From contig JAIEMS010000006.1 of NCBI GenBank assembly GCA_019751915.1, forward strand, positions 1 to 64,000: 64,000 bases of DNA. Direction: 5' to 3'. The notes beneath the pieces are model-generated. The model did no database searches and was not told the origin of the DNA. It saw only the letters and a program-made list of their open reading frames with translations. This DNA is from Burkholderiaceae bacterium (GTDB lineage: Bacteria > Pseudomonadota > Gammaproteobacteria > Burkholderiales > Burkholderiaceae_C). Position numbers and translations under genes: made by a program. Shown piece by piece: positions 16,092 to 25,367 of this stretch; position 1 is the stretch's first letter, and each line of letters opens with the position of its first letter.

Positions 16092-17552
16092 ATGAGCCAA
16101 GCCACCATCCCCCCTGACCTGCACCGCCTCGGTTGCATTGAGGCCCTGCGCGCAGCCATCGGCGCTGAACACGTTTTGACCGATGGCGATTTGAGCACCT
16201 ACGAGCAAGACTGGCGCAGGCGCAGGCCGGGCAAAGCGCTGGCGGTGGTGCGCCCGGCCAGCACCGCCGACGTAGCGGCGCTGGTCAAAGTTTGTGCCCA
16301 AGCGGGTGCGCCCATCGTGGTGCAAGGGGGCAACACCAGTTTGTCGGTGGGATCAACGCCCGACGATTCGGGCCGCGAGGTGGTGCTGAGTCTGGCGCGC
16401 ATGAATGCCGTGCGCGCTTTGGATGCCGACAACCTCACGCTGACGGTCGAGGCGGGCTGCATCTTGCAAAACGTCCAGCAGGCAGCAGCCGATGCCGGAT
16501 TGTTGTTTCCGCTGTCATTGGCCTCTGAGGGCAGTTGCACCATTGGCGGCAACTTGGGTACCAATGCCGGTGGCACACAGGTGCTGCGCTATGGCAACAG
16601 CCGCGATGTGTGTTTGGGGCTGGAAGTGGTCACGGCGCAAGGCGAAGTTTGGGACGGTTTGCGCGGCTTGCGCAAAGACAACACCGGCTACGACCTGCGT
16701 GATGTGTTCATCGGCAGCGAAGGCACGCTGGGCATCATTACTGCTGCAACGCTCAAGCTGTTCCCCCAGCCTGCGGCGCAACTGACCGCATGGGCCAGCG
16801 TGCCCTCGATGGCGCAGGCCGTGGCTTTGCTGGGTTTGGCGCAGCAGCATTTGGGCGCTGGACTGACCGGCTTTGAGGTCATGGGCCGCTTTGCGCTGGA
16901 CTTGGTTCAAAAGCACCTGCCGCAGTTGCGCGTGCCTTTGCATGGGCAGCAAAATATGCCCTACAGCGTGTTGCTAGAAAACTCCGACAGCGAATCCCAA
17001 GACCACGCCCGCACCCGCTTGGAAGCCTTGCTCCAAACCGCGCTGCAAGCGGGCTGCATCACCGATGCGGTAGTGACCGAGAACCTGACGCAGGCGCGCC
17101 AGCTTTGGCAGGTGCGCGAAAGTATCCCGCTGGCCCAAGCCAGCGAAGGCCTGAACATCAAGCACGATATTTCGCTACCGATTTCACGCATCCCAGCGTT
17201 TGTGGAACACACCAGCGCCCTGCTAGAGCGCCACATCCCCGGCGTGCGTTTGGTCAATTTTGGGCATTTGGGCGATGGTAATTTGCATTTCAACGTGCAA
17301 GCGCCAGCGGGCAGCGATGCCAAAGCCTTCTTGCACGGTCAAGAAGCGCACGTCAATGCGTGGGTTTACGACGCTGTGGCCCAGTTTGGCGGCTCCTTTT
17401 CTGCCGAGCACGGCATTGGCGCGCTCAAGGCGGGGGCGCTGCAAAAGTACCAGTCACCGGTGGCGCTGCACATGATGCGGGCCATCAAGCAGGCCCTTGA
17501 CCCGCAAAATCTGTTCAATCCGGGGCGGGTGCTGTCGATTCAATCGCTATAA
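16092..17552 (+). CDS. FAD-binding oxidoreductase (GlcD/D-2-hydroxyglutarate dehydrogenase type)
   Basis: A 486-residue flavoprotein of the FAD_binding_4/FAD-oxidase_C family that oxidises 2-hydroxyacids. The FAD site includes [36 protein letters not shown] and [12 protein letters not shown]. The C-terminal cap contains [13 protein letters not shown] and [12 protein letters not shown], conserved metal- and substrate-binding motifs. D-lactate, D-2-hydroxyglutarate and glycolate dehydrogenases share this design, so the substrate is undecided. No glcE/glcF partners are adjacent. An ATG at 16092 is a reasonable start because the protein begins with the usual [22 protein letters not shown] segment. 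Confidence 0.9.
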   Translation: MSQATIPPDLHRLGCIEALRAAIGAEHVLTDGDLSTYEQDWRRRRPGKALAVVRPASTADVAALVKVCAQAGAPIVVQGGNTSLSVGSTPDDSGREVVLSLARMNAVRALDADNLTLTVEAGCILQNVQQAAADAGLLFPLSLASEGSCTIGGNLGTNAGGTQVLRYGNSRDVCLGLEVVTAQGEVWDGLRGLRKDNTGYDLRDVFIGSEGTLGIITAATLKLFPQPAAQLTAWASVPSMAQAVALLGLAQQHLGAGLTGFEVMGRFALDLVQKHLPQLRVPLHGQQNMPYSVLLENSDSESQDHARTRLEALLQTALQAGCITDAVVTENLTQARQLWQVRESIPLAQASEGLNIKHDISLPISRIPAFVEHTSALLERHIPGVRLVNFGHLGDGNLHFNVQAPAGSDAKAFLHGQEAHVNAWVYDAVAQFGGSFSAEHGIGALKAGALQKYQSPVALHMMRAIKQALDPQNLFNPGRVLSIQSL

Positions 17553-17635
17553 AATCAACGGCTTCGCGCGCAGACCTTGCCGCAGCTTGCGTCTTTGAAA
17601 GGCGCTATTTTTTTGCCGCTTTGCGGACTTTTGCC

Positions 17636-18469
17636 ATGCCCTTGCGTCCGATCCGCTCCCAGTACGAAGACCTCATGCGCCATGTGTTCATCCACGGCGT
17701 GGACAAGGCCGACCGCACCGGTACTGGCACCAAAAGCGTGTTCGGTCACCAAATGCGCTTTGATCTGCGCGAGGGCTTTCCGCTGGTGACCACCAAGAAG
17801 GTGCATTTAAAGTCGATCATTGTCGAATTGCTGTGGTTTTTGACCGGTTCGAGCAACAACCGCTGGCTGCAAGAGCGCGGTGTTTCGATTTGGGACGAGT
17901 GGGCGCGTACCGATGGCGAGCTTGGCCCGGTGTATGGGGTGCAGTGGCGCAGCTGGCCCACGCCCGACGGCGGTCATATCGACCAAATCAGCCAAGTTGT
18001 GCAAACGCTCAAGACCAACCCCGACAGCCGCCGCATCATCGTCAGCGCTTGGAATGTGGCCGATCTGGACAAAATGGCACTCATGCCCTGCCACGCTTTG
18101 TTTCAGTTCTACGTTGCTCCAGCACCAACGCCGGGCGCACGCGCCACGCTCAGTTGCCAGCTCTACCAGCGCAGCGCCGACATCTTTTTGGGGGTGCCCT
18201 TCAACATTGCCAGCTATGCTCTGCTGACGCACATGGTGGCCCAGCAGTGCGACTTGGATGTGGGCGACTTCATCTGGACGGGCGGCGATTGCCACCTCTA
18301 CAGCAACCACAGCGAACAGGTACAAACGCAGCTGGCGCGCGCACCTTATGCCTACCCTACGCTGCACATCCAGCGCCGCCCCGACAGCTTGTTTGATTAC
18401 CAGTTGGAAGATTTCGAAGTACGCGAGTACCAACACCACCCGGCCATCAAAGCGCCGGTTGCGGTGTAA
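17636..18469 (+). CDS. thyA: thymidylate synthase
   Basis: ThyA methylates dUMP to dTMP using methylene-tetrahydrofolate. The catalytic cysteine is in [14 protein letters not shown], the dUMP-binding arginine region in [19 protein letters not shown], and the C-terminal [11 protein letters not shown] is conserved. The ATG at 17636 gives [17 protein letters not shown] and 277 residues; the ORF track uses an upstream TTG at 17621. The gene leads a cluster with a DUF4337 protein and folA, which regenerates the folate cofactor ThyA consumes. Confidence 0.97.
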   Translation: MPLRPIRSQYEDLMRHVFIHGVDKADRTGTGTKSVFGHQMRFDLREGFPLVTTKKVHLKSIIVELLWFLTGSSNNRWLQERGVSIWDEWARTDGELGPVYGVQWRSWPTPDGGHIDQISQVVQTLKTNPDSRRIIVSAWNVADLDKMALMPCHALFQFYVAPAPTPGARATLSCQLYQRSADIFLGVPFNIASYALLTHMVAQQCDLDVGDFIWTGGDCHLYSNHSEQVQTQLARAPYAYPTLHIQRRPDSLFDYQLEDFEVREYQHHPAIKAPVAV

Positions 18470-18503
18470 TTTTTTTGTTTTAACCACACGACTGAGACCC
18501 ACC

Positions 18504-19094
18504 ATGTCTTCCCACGGATTTCACGTACACGGCCCCCACGACCACGCTCTAGAGCACGCAGCCCAAGGCCACGGCGGTGACCACGGCTCGGATGCCAGCA
18601 CCAACAAAATCGCGATGTTCACGGCGGTGATTGCCACTGTCGGCGCACTGTTTTCCTACATGGGCGGTGCAACCCAAGCCAACGCTGGATTGTTTAAAAA
18701 CGATGCGGCCATCAAAAAAACCGAAGCCTCGAACCAGTGGAATTATTTTCAGTCCAAGAGCACCAAGCAATCCTTGGCAGAGCTGGCCCGCGACTTGGCC
18801 CCCGATGATCGCAAGGCCGTGTACCAAGCCAAGATTGAGCGCTACGAAACCGAAAAGAACGCCATCAAGGTCGAGGCCGACAAGCTCGAAGCCCAAGCTA
18901 CCGAGTTTGATGCCAAGAGCGACGTTCAAATGCACCAGCACCACCGCTGGGCGCAGGCGACCACAGCGCTGCAGGTGTCGATTGCGCTGGCCGCGATTGC
19001 CCTGCTGACCAAGAAAAAATGGCTGGAGTACGGCATGTTCGGCATCGCTGGGCTGGGCGTGGCCGTCGGCGGCATGGCCTTCTTCCATATCTGA
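18504..19094 (+). CDS. DUF4337 family membrane protein
   Basis: A 196-residue protein with a His-rich N-terminus (HGFHVHGPHDHALEHAAQGHGGDHG), one membrane segment (IAMFTAVIATVGALFSYMGG) and two more near the C-terminus (ALQVSIALAAIALL and YGMFGIAGLGVAVGGMAFF). A charged, probably coiled-coil region lies between them (KQSLAELARDLAPDDRKAVYQAKIERYETEKN). This is the DUF4337 architecture; no function is known. It starts at the ATG at 18504 and lies 34 nt after thyA and 19 nt before folA, so it is probably co-transcribed with the folate genes. Confidence 0.85.
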   Translation: MSSHGFHVHGPHDHALEHAAQGHGGDHGSDASTNKIAMFTAVIATVGALFSYMGGATQANAGLFKNDAAIKKTEASNQWNYFQSKSTKQSLAELARDLAPDDRKAVYQAKIERYETEKNAIKVEADKLEAQATEFDAKSDVQMHQHHRWAQATTALQVSIALAAIALLTKKKWLEYGMFGIAGLGVAVGGMAFFHI

Positions 19095-19113
19095 CGTACG
19101 CGCGTTGACCACC

Positions 19114-19605
19114 ATGTCCCTGTACCTGATTTATGCCCGTGCTGCCAACGGCGTGATTGGCAAAAATAATGCTATTCCTTGGCATCTGCCCGAGGATATG
19201 GCGCATTTTCGCCAGCTCACGCACGGTTGCCCGGTCGTCATGGGGCGTAAGACGTGGGACTCTTTGCCGCCGCGTTTTCGTCCGTTGCCCGGGCGCACCA
19301 ATATCGTCATCACCCGCCAGCCCGGTTGGTACGGCCCCGGTGCCCAGCGCGCTTCCAGCTTGCGTGACGCGCTACAGATGTGCGAGCAGCAAAGCAAGCC
19401 GATTTGGGTGATGGGCGGGGCGCAAATCTACGCCCAAGCGCTGCCGCTGGCCGAGCGGCTCGAAGTGACTGAAATCGCCGAAAATTTTGATGGCGACGCT
19501 TTTGCCCCCGAACTGGGGCCAGAGTGGGTTGAATCGGCCCGGGCACGCCACGTCAGCACCAAAGGATTGGCGTTCAGTTTTGTCACGTACCTGCGTAAAG
19601 ACTGA
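19114..19605 (+). CDS. folA: dihydrofolate reductase
   Basis: FolA reduces dihydrofolate to tetrahydrofolate with NADPH, replenishing the cofactor used by ThyA. The protein starts MSLYLIYARAANGVIGKNNAIPWHLPEDMAHFRQLTHG and has VVMGRKTWDSLPPRFRPLPGRTNIVITRQ and PIWVMGGAQIYAQALP, all standard DHFR motifs. The ATG at 19114 gives 163 residues; the ORF track begins at a TTG nine bases earlier. It ends just before repeat copy 4. Confidence 0.97.
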   Translation: MSLYLIYARAANGVIGKNNAIPWHLPEDMAHFRQLTHGCPVVMGRKTWDSLPPRFRPLPGRTNIVITRQPGWYGPGAQRASSLRDALQMCEQQSKPIWVMGGAQIYAQALPLAERLEVTEIAENFDGDAFAPELGPEWVESARARHVSTKGLAFSFVTYLRKD

Positions 19606-19665
19606 ATTTTTTTGCTCCTTATTTGATAGCTACTCGTGCTTGACCCGTCAGCGCTAGAAGGCAAA
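19606..19665 (+). repeat. dispersed palindromic element, copy 4
   Basis: TTTGCTCCTTATTTGATAGCTACT then AGCGCTAGAAGGCAAAA. It fills nearly the whole gap between folA and xth. Confidence 0.8.
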
Positions 19666-19670
19666 AGAAC

Positions 19671-20444
19671 ATGAAAATCGCCACTTGGAACGTCAATTCG
19701 CTGTCGGTGCGCTTGGGGCAGGTGCTCGACTGGCTGGCGGCCCATCCCGTCGATGTCTTGGCGCTGCAAGAACTCAAGCTCACTGACGATAAATTCCCGC
19801 TCGCTGCGCTGCAAGAAGCTGGTTACCACGCCGTTGCCTTGGGCCAAAAGACCTACAACGGCGTGGCGTTGTTGGCCCGCGCTCCGCTGCGCGAGGTGCA
19901 GCGCAACCTGCCCGGTTTCGCCGATGCGCAAGCACGCTTTATTGCCGCCACCATCGATACCGAGGCAGGCCCGCTGCGGTTGCTCAATGGTTACTTTGTC
20001 AATGGGCAGGCACCGGGCAGCGAGAAATTTGCCTACAAAATGGACTGGCTGCAGGCACTGCACGGTTATGTGCAGCAAGAGCTGGCACAGCATCCGCGCT
20101 TGGTGTTGCTGGGCGATTTCAACATTGCCCCCGAAGACCGCGACTCCTACGATGCCGAAGGTTTGCGCGGTAGCATTCACCACACCGACGAAGAACGGGC
20201 GCACTTTCAGGCGCTGCTGGCGCTGGGCCTGACGGATGCCTTTCGCTTGTTCGAGCAGCCAGCCAAGAGCTTTTCGTGGTGGGATTACCGCATGCTGGGG
20301 TTCCAAAAAAACCGAGGGTTGCGTATCGACCACATTTTGGTCAGTTCCGCGCTGCGTGCCAGCGTTAGCGCTTGCACCATCGACCGCGCACCGCGCAAAA
20401 ATCCCCAGCCCAGCGACCACGCTCCGGTGGTGGTGACGCTCTAG
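19671..20444 (+). CDS. xth: exodeoxyribonuclease III
   Basis: An AP endonuclease and 3'-5' exonuclease for base-excision repair, 257 residues. It starts MKIATWNVNSLSVRLGQVLDWL and has the metal-binding glutamate in VLALQELKL, LVLLGDFNIAPEDRDSYD, FSWWDYRMLGFQKNRGLRIDHIL and the C-terminal [10 protein letters not shown]. These cover the whole catalytic set of the family. The start is an ATG at 19671, only a few nucleotides after repeat copy 4. The 3' end overlaps the convergent ntrC gene by 4 nt. Confidence 0.96.
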   Translation: MKIATWNVNSLSVRLGQVLDWLAAHPVDVLALQELKLTDDKFPLAALQEAGYHAVALGQKTYNGVALLARAPLREVQRNLPGFADAQARFIAATIDTEAGPLRLLNGYFVNGQAPGSEKFAYKMDWLQALHGYVQQELAQHPRLVLLGDFNIAPEDRDSYDAEGLRGSIHHTDEERAHFQALLALGLTDAFRLFEQPAKSFSWWDYRMLGFQKNRGLRIDHILVSSALRASVSACTIDRAPRKNPQPSDHAPVVVTL

Positions 20445-21946
20445 CCCTCGTCGGGCATGTCCAGCCCCAGTTCTTGAATTTTGCGGGTGATGGTGTTGCG
20501 CCCAATGCCCAAGCGCTGCGCGGCCTCCATGCGCCGCCCGTGGGTGCAAGCCAGCGCCGTGCGAATCAACCGCGACTCAAAACGGCGCGTCAGGGTGTCC
20601 CAGACTTCGCCATGCCCGCCCGCCAGCAGCGCTTGCGCCTGCGCTTCAAGCAACTGTTCCCAGCCCGAGGCATCACTGGCACCTGCCAGCGCCGGCTGGC
20701 CGCTGCCAGATGCCAGCCCCGTGGCCGATGCCGCAGGCGATGGGCTTGTCAGGGCTGCTTCTGGCAACGCCGTGTCCAGCACCTCGGGCGGCAAATCTTG
20801 CACTGAGATGACTTGCGCTGGGGCCATCACCGTCAGCCAGTGGCAAATGTTTTCAAGCTGGCGCACATTGCCCGGAAAACCAAACAGTGCCAGCCTTGCC
20901 ACCGCTGCATCGGCAATGCGCTTAGGTTCGACACCCAACTGACGGGCACTTTGCTGCAAAAAGTGGCGTGTCAACATGGGCACATCTTCGGTGCGCTCGC
21001 GCAGGGCTGGCAGGCGCAAACGGATGACGTTCAGGCGGTGAAACAAATCTTCGCGAAAGGCACCCTCTTTGACGCGCTGCTCCAAATTTTGGTGGGTAGC
21101 GGCAATCACCCGCACTTGCGTCTTGACGGCACTGTGCCCCCCGACGCGGTAAAAATGCCCATCCGACAGCACCCGCAGCAAGCGCGTTTGCAAATCAAAC
21201 GGCATATCGCCAATTTCGTCGAGAAACAAGGTGCCGCCATCGGCTTGTTCAAAACGGCCCCGGCGCTGCGTCTGCGCTCCGGTAAAGGCACCGCGCTCAT
21301 GACCAAACAACTCCGATTCGAGCAAGTCTTTGGGGATCGCTGCCGTGTTGATCGCCACAAAAGGCCCGTTAGCGCACGGCGAATGCTTGTGCAGTGCCCG
21401 CGCTACCAGCTCTTTGCCCGAGCCAGACTCGCCGGTAATGAGCACCGTGACTTGGCTTTGGCTCAGGCGGCCAATGGCGCGGAACACGTCCTGCATCGCC
21501 GGGGCTTGGCCGAGCATTTCGGCAGCGACGGTGGGGCTGTCTTGGGTGACTTCTTCGCGCTGGCTTTCTTGCACTGCGCGGCGAATCAACTCCACGGCCT
21601 TGGGCAAATCAAAAGGCTTGGGCAGGTATTCAAAAGCCCCACGCTGAAACGCCGACACCGCGCTATCGAGGTCAGAATAGGCCGTCATGATGATGACAGG
21701 CAACGCCGGTTGCAGCGCGTGCACCTTCTCCAGCAATTGCAAGCCCGAGCCGCCGGGCATCCGAATATCGCTGACCAACACCTGTGGCCCCGGCACAGAG
21801 CCATCGCCCTCGCTCAGTGCCGTCAGCGCCTCGAGCACTTCGCGCGGATTGGTAAAGCTGCGCGTGGGCAGACTTTCGCGCGCTAGCGCCTTTTCGAGCA
21901 CGAAACGGATCGAAGGGTCATCATCTACTATCCAGATCGGCTTCAT
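20441..21946 (-). CDS. ntrC: nitrogen regulation response regulator NtrC
   Basis: NtrC activates sigma-54 promoters under nitrogen limitation. The receiver domain begins [21 protein letters not shown] with the phosphorylated aspartate in [13 protein letters not shown]. The central AAA+ domain has a Walker [18 protein letters not shown] and the sigma-54 contact motif [10 protein letters not shown] Fis-type helix-turn-helix ([24 protein letters not shown]) ends the 501-residue protein. ntrB lies 36 nt upstream and glnA beyond it. Two NtrC-type palindromes and a sigma-54 promoter lie upstream of glnA. Confidence 0.96.
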   Translation of the reverse strand: MKPIWIVDDDPSIRFVLEKALARESLPTRSFTNPREVLEALTALSEGDGSVPGPQVLVSDIRMPGGSGLQLLEKVHALQPALPVIIMTAYSDLDSAVSAFQRGAFEYLPKPFDLPKAVELIRRAVQESQREEVTQDSPTVAAEMLGQAPAMQDVFRAIGRLSQSQVTVLITGESGSGKELVARALHKHSPCANGPFVAINTAAIPKDLLESELFGHERGAFTGAQTQRRGRFEQADGGTLFLDEIGDMPFDLQTRLLRVLSDGHFYRVGGHSAVKTQVRVIAATHQNLEQRVKEGAFREDLFHRLNVIRLRLPALRERTEDVPMLTRHFLQQSARQLGVEPKRIADAAVARLALFGFPGNVRQLENICHWLTVMAPAQVISVQDLPPEVLDTALPEAALTSPSPAASATGLASGSGQPALAGASDASGWEQLLEAQAQALLAGGHGEVWDTLTRRFESRLIRTALACTHGRRMEAAQRLGIGRNTITRKIQELGLDMPDEG

Positions 21947-21982
21947 GGGTGTGTTTTCTCGCTGGTTACTGCTCGGTAGTTT

Positions 21983-23116
21983 TCAAGGCAGGGGAATCAG
22001 GATACGGAAATCGGTACGCCCCGGGGCGCTATCGCATTCAATCGTACCGTGGTGGCGTTGGATAAAAGTTTGTGCCAACGTCAGCCCCAAACCGGATCCG
22101 CCATCGCGGCCCGATACCAGTGGGTAAAAAATTCGTTCCCGAATGGCATCGGGCACACCCGGCCCGTTGTCGATGACATGCAATTCCAATGCCAGCTTGT
22201 AGCGCTCGCGCCCCACCGTAACTTGCCGGGCCACGCGGGTACGCAAGGTGATGCGGGCATCGCCCTGCGCTATGCGCGCACTCAGGGCTTGGGCCGCGTT
22301 TTGCACCACGTTGAGCACCGCTTGGATCAGTTGCGCCCGGTCGCCCCGAAACTCAGGAATCGAGATGTCGTAATCTTGCTCGACCCGCAGCCCCTGTGGG
22401 TATTCGACCTGAATCAGCGAACGTACCCGCTCGCAGACCTCGTGAATGTTCACATCGCCCACCAGATACGGATGGCGGTGCGGTGCCAGCAGGCGATCAA
22501 CCAAACTTTGCAGTCGGTCGGCCTCGTGGATGATGACTTGGGTGTATTCGGTCAGATCGGGGCTTTCTAGCTCCATCTCTAGCAGTTGGGCAGCACCACG
22601 AATACCGCCCAACGGATTTTTGATTTCGTGGGCCAAATTGCGAATCAGCTCTTTGTGCGCTTGTGCCTGTTCGCGCAAGCGTTCCTCGCGGTCTTGGCGC
22701 GCTTGCTGCTCCAGCGGCCACAGCTCAACCCAGACCTCACCGGGCAAATCGGCAGCAGCCACACTCACATGGACATGCACAGGCTCTTGGTGTACGCGCT
22801 TGAGGCTGGCTTCAAAGCGCAGCGCCGTAAAGTCTTGGCTTCGGGCACCCTCGAGGGCGTTTTGCAACAAAGCCGGAGCGGTCAAGAACTGGGCGAAATG
22901 GACACCTTCGAGGGTACGCCGTGACAAACCCAGCGTGGTTTCCAGCGCAGCGTTGGCAAACAGCACCGCACCATCGGCGCGCAGTACCGCTACCAGCAGC
23001 GATAAAAAATCCAGCGACTGAAACCGCGCCGCCGTTTGCTGTGCTGGGGGGGTGTGTTCGTTCGCAAGCGGCGCAGCCATGCCAGAGTGGAGAGGGGGAA
23101 TAGAGATTTTTTTCAC
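21983..23116 (-). CDS. ntrB: nitrogen sensor histidine kinase NtrB
   Basis: NtrB phosphorylates or dephosphorylates NtrC in response to PII protein. The 377-residue protein has a PAS-like N-terminal region (VLRADGAVLFANAALETTLGLSRRTLEG) and the phospho-accepting H-box LIRNLAHEIKNPLGGIRGAAQLL. The ATP site has an N-box (LNVVQNAAQAL), DNGPGV and GLGLTLAQTFIQRHHG. There is no membrane segment, as expected for a cytoplasmic kinase. Its start overlaps the upstream secreted-protein gene by 4 nt. A later ATG (MAAPLANEH) is an alternative start. Confidence 0.95.
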   Translation of the reverse strand: MKKISIPPLHSGMAAPLANEHTPPAQQTAARFQSLDFLSLLVAVLRADGAVLFANAALETTLGLSRRTLEGVHFAQFLTAPALLQNALEGARSQDFTALRFEASLKRVHQEPVHVHVSVAAADLPGEVWVELWPLEQQARQDREERLREQAQAHKELIRNLAHEIKNPLGGIRGAAQLLEMELESPDLTEYTQVIIHEADRLQSLVDRLLAPHRHPYLVGDVNIHEVCERVRSLIQVEYPQGLRVEQDYDISIPEFRGDRAQLIQAVLNVVQNAAQALSARIAQGDARITLRTRVARQVTVGRERYKLALELHVIDNGPGVPDAIRERIFYPLVSGRDGGSGLGLTLAQTFIQRHHGTIECDSAPGRTDFRILIPLP

Positions 23117-23655
23117 GGTTTGGGGGCCAGACGTGCCAGTTCGCGCCGAATGCCGGCCACATCGCTTTCAGCACGGGCAACGCTGGCTTTGAGTTCTGCG
23201 GTGCGTTCCATGTAGCGCTGTGGGTTGCGTAAATCAAGGGCGTTGCGTTCGGGCGCACCGTTGTTGTATTCGCGTGTTAATTCGGCCAGACGGCCCTCGG
23301 CTTTGCGTAATTCCGACTCCAAAATAGCGCGCGCATCGGCATCGCGGGCACGTTGGTCACTGCTGGCAAGGCGCGAGGGGCTAGGCGGGGCAGCAGCGGG
23401 GGCAGGGGTAGCAGCAGTGCTGCCTCCAGCGCTGGTGCTTGCACTAGCGCCTGTGCTGGCACCCGAAGCGCCTGCGCCAGAGCGCTTGCTGGGTACTACC
23501 GTAACGTTTCCGCCTTCTACCAGCTTGCAATTGCGATCCTTGGCATGGCTGGCATTGTTGGTGTATTCGTTGCCACAGCGGTAAATACGATCCTGGGCCC
23601 AAGCGGTGGGCACCAGCAAGGCTGCGCACGACAGGAGGTAGAGTAGTTTGTTCAT
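23113..23655 (-). CDS. secreted DUF4124-like protein between glnA and ntrB
   Basis: A 180-residue protein with a signal peptide (MNKLLYLLSCAALLVPTAWAQ). A short N-terminal module (DRIYRCGNEYTNNASHAKDRNCKLVEGGNVTVV) has two Cys and resembles the DUF4124 start. A long Ala/Ser/Gly-rich linker follows, then a charged helical C-terminus (ADARAILESELRKAEGRLAELTREYNNG). I cannot assign a function. The stop overlaps the ntrB start, so it is translationally coupled to the nitrogen sensor. Its leader carries a partial copy of the composite repeat. Confidence 0.8.
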   Translation of the reverse strand: MNKLLYLLSCAALLVPTAWAQDRIYRCGNEYTNNASHAKDRNCKLVEGGNVTVVPSKRSGAGASGASTGASASTSAGGSTAATPAPAAAPPSPSRLASSDQRARDADARAILESELRKAEGRLAELTREYNNGAPERNALDLRNPQRYMERTAELKASVARAESDVAGIRRELARLAPKP

Positions 23656-23657
23656 GG

Positions 23658-23714
23658 AAAACTAACTTCGGTGTGAAACCTCCCCCTTGAGGGGAACAGA
23701 ATGGATGGGGGCAC
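23658..23714. repeat. composite element, reduced copy C
   Basis: AAAACTAACTTCGG, CCTCCCCCTTGAGGGG and CAGAAT repeat the left half of copy A at 4584. Only a GTGGATGGAAAG remnant of the right half is left. On the minus strand it forms the leader directly before the start at 23655. Confidence 0.65.
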
Positions 23715-23758
23715 GTGGATGGAAAGCCACAGAGTATCCCCCATCACCCCCGCACCAT

Positions 23759-23787
23759 GAAAAAAAGCGGCTTGCGCCGCTTTTTGG
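23759..23787 (-). terminator. terminator after glnA
   Basis: AAAAAAGCGGCTTGCGCCGCTTTTT forms a stem with A/T runs on both sides. It lies about 23 nt beyond the glnA stop on the minus strand. Confidence 0.85.
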
Positions 23788-23808
23788 GAGACTGGCCGAA
23801 GCTTGGGC

Positions 23809-25224
23809 TTACAGCGAGTAGTACATGTCGTATTCGACAGGGTGCACGGCTTGGCGGAAGCGTGTGACTTCACCCATCTTCAACTCAATGTAGGCATCGA
23901 TCATGGCTTCGGAGAACACGCCACCCTTGGTCAGGAAGGCACGGTCTTTGTCCAGATGCTCCAGCGCTTGGTCGAGGCTGTGGCACACGGTAGGCACCAA
24001 TTTGTCTTCTTCGGGCGGCAGATGGTACAGATCCTTGGTGGCAGCTTCGCCGGGGTGGATCTTGTTTTCCACGCCATCGAGACCGGCCATCAGCAAGGCG
24101 GCAAAACCCAAGTAAGGGTTCATCAGTGGATCGGGGAAGCGTGCCTCGACGCGGCGACCCTTGGGGTTGGACACGTAAGGAATACGGATCGAAGCCGAGC
24201 GGTTTTTGGCCGAGTAAGCCAATTTCACCGGTGCTTCAAAGTGAGGAACCAAGCGCTTGTAGCTGTTGGTGCCGGGGTTGGTGATGGCGTTCAGGGCACG
24301 GGCGTGCTTGATGATGCCGCCGATGTAGTACAGCGCAAAATCGCTCAGACCGGCGTAGCCGTCGCCAGCAAACAGGTTTTTGCCATCTTTCCAGACCGAC
24401 TGGTGAACGTGCATGCCCGAGCCATTGTCGCCAGCATAGGGCTTAGGCATGAAGGTGGCTGTCTTGCCGTAGGCATTGGCGACGTTGTGGATCACGTACT
24501 TTTGCAGCTGTGTCCAGTCGGCGCGCTCGACCAAAGTGCTAAAGCGGGTACCGATTTCGTTTTGACCTGCGCCAGCGACTTCGTGGTGGAACACTTCGAC
24601 TGGAATGCCCAACGATTCGAGCAACAGCGACATCTCGGCGCGCATATCGTGCGTGCTATCGACAGGGGGCACTGGGAAGTAGCCACCCTTGACGGTAGGA
24701 CGGTGACCGCGGTTGCCGCCTTCGAGCTTGGTGCCGGTGTTCCAAGGTGCTTCGTACTCTTCGATTTCGTAGAAGGTCTTGCCGGGTTCGTTGCTCCAGC
24801 GCACACCATCAAAAATGAAGAATTCTGGCTCAGGGCCAAAGAAGGCGGTATCGCCCAAACCAGAGGCCTTGAGGTAGGCTTCAGCGCGTTTGGCGATAGA
24901 GCGTGGATCGCGGTCGTAGGCCTTGCCATCGCTAGGCTCGATCACGTCACAGGTCAACAGCAGCGTGGTTTCTTCAAAGAAGGGGTCAATATTGGCCGAA
25001 TTGGGATCGGGAATGAGCTGCATATCCGATGCCTCAATGCCCTTCCAGCCAGCGATGGACGAGCCATCAAAAGCGTGGCCTGACGAAAATTTGTCTTCGT
25101 CAAAATGCGACACCGGCACAGTGGTGTGGTGCTGCTTGCCACGGGTATCGGTGAAGCGGAAGTCAACAAACTTGACTTCGTTTTCTTGCACCATCTTCAT
25201 CACGTCTGCAACGGTTTTGGACAT
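23809..25224 (-). CDS. glnA: type I glutamine synthetase
   Basis: GlnA makes glutamine from glutamate, ammonia and ATP. The 471-residue protein has the family motifs [19 protein letters not shown], and [35 protein letters not shown]. The tyrosine in [10 protein letters not shown] is the adenylylation site found in GSI-beta enzymes, so adenylyltransferase control is expected. A sigma-54 promoter lies 54-70 nt upstream of the start and two NtrC palindromes at about 155-195 nt upstream. A terminator follows the gene. Confidence 0.97.
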   Translation of the reverse strand: MSKTVADVMKMVQENEVKFVDFRFTDTRGKQHHTTVPVSHFDEDKFSSGHAFDGSSIAGWKGIEASDMQLIPDPNSANIDPFFEETTLLLTCDVIEPSDGKAYDRDPRSIAKRAEAYLKASGLGDTAFFGPEPEFFIFDGVRWSNEPGKTFYEIEEYEAPWNTGTKLEGGNRGHRPTVKGGYFPVPPVDSTHDMRAEMSLLLESLGIPVEVFHHEVAGAGQNEIGTRFSTLVERADWTQLQKYVIHNVANAYGKTATFMPKPYAGDNGSGMHVHQSVWKDGKNLFAGDGYAGLSDFALYYIGGIIKHARALNAITNPGTNSYKRLVPHFEAPVKLAYSAKNRSASIRIPYVSNPKGRRVEARFPDPLMNPYLGFAALLMAGLDGVENKIHPGEAATKDLYHLPPEEDKLVPTVCHSLDQALEHLDKDRAFLTKGGVFSEAMIDAYIELKMGEVTRFRQAVHPVEYDMYYSL

Positions 25225-25277
25225 CCGGTTCTCCTGGGTAAAGCGTGGGGTTAAAAATTAAAATATGCCGACAGAAA

Positions 25278-25294
25278 AGCAGTTTACGTGCCAA
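25278..25294 (-). promoter_or_regulatory. sigma-54 promoter of glnA
   Basis: The minus strand reads TTGGCACGTAAACTGCTTTT, matching TTGGCACGnnnnTTGCTTTT at all but one of the fixed positions, with GG and GC 10 nt apart. The predicted start of transcription is near 25267, about 43 nt before the glnA ATG. Confidence 0.9.
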
Positions 25295-25367
25295 GCATGG
25301 GGCCGTAGCGTACAGCATAGAAGGGTTCCGCACAGATGCAGTGCAGAATCAATTACTATGGTAAAGA

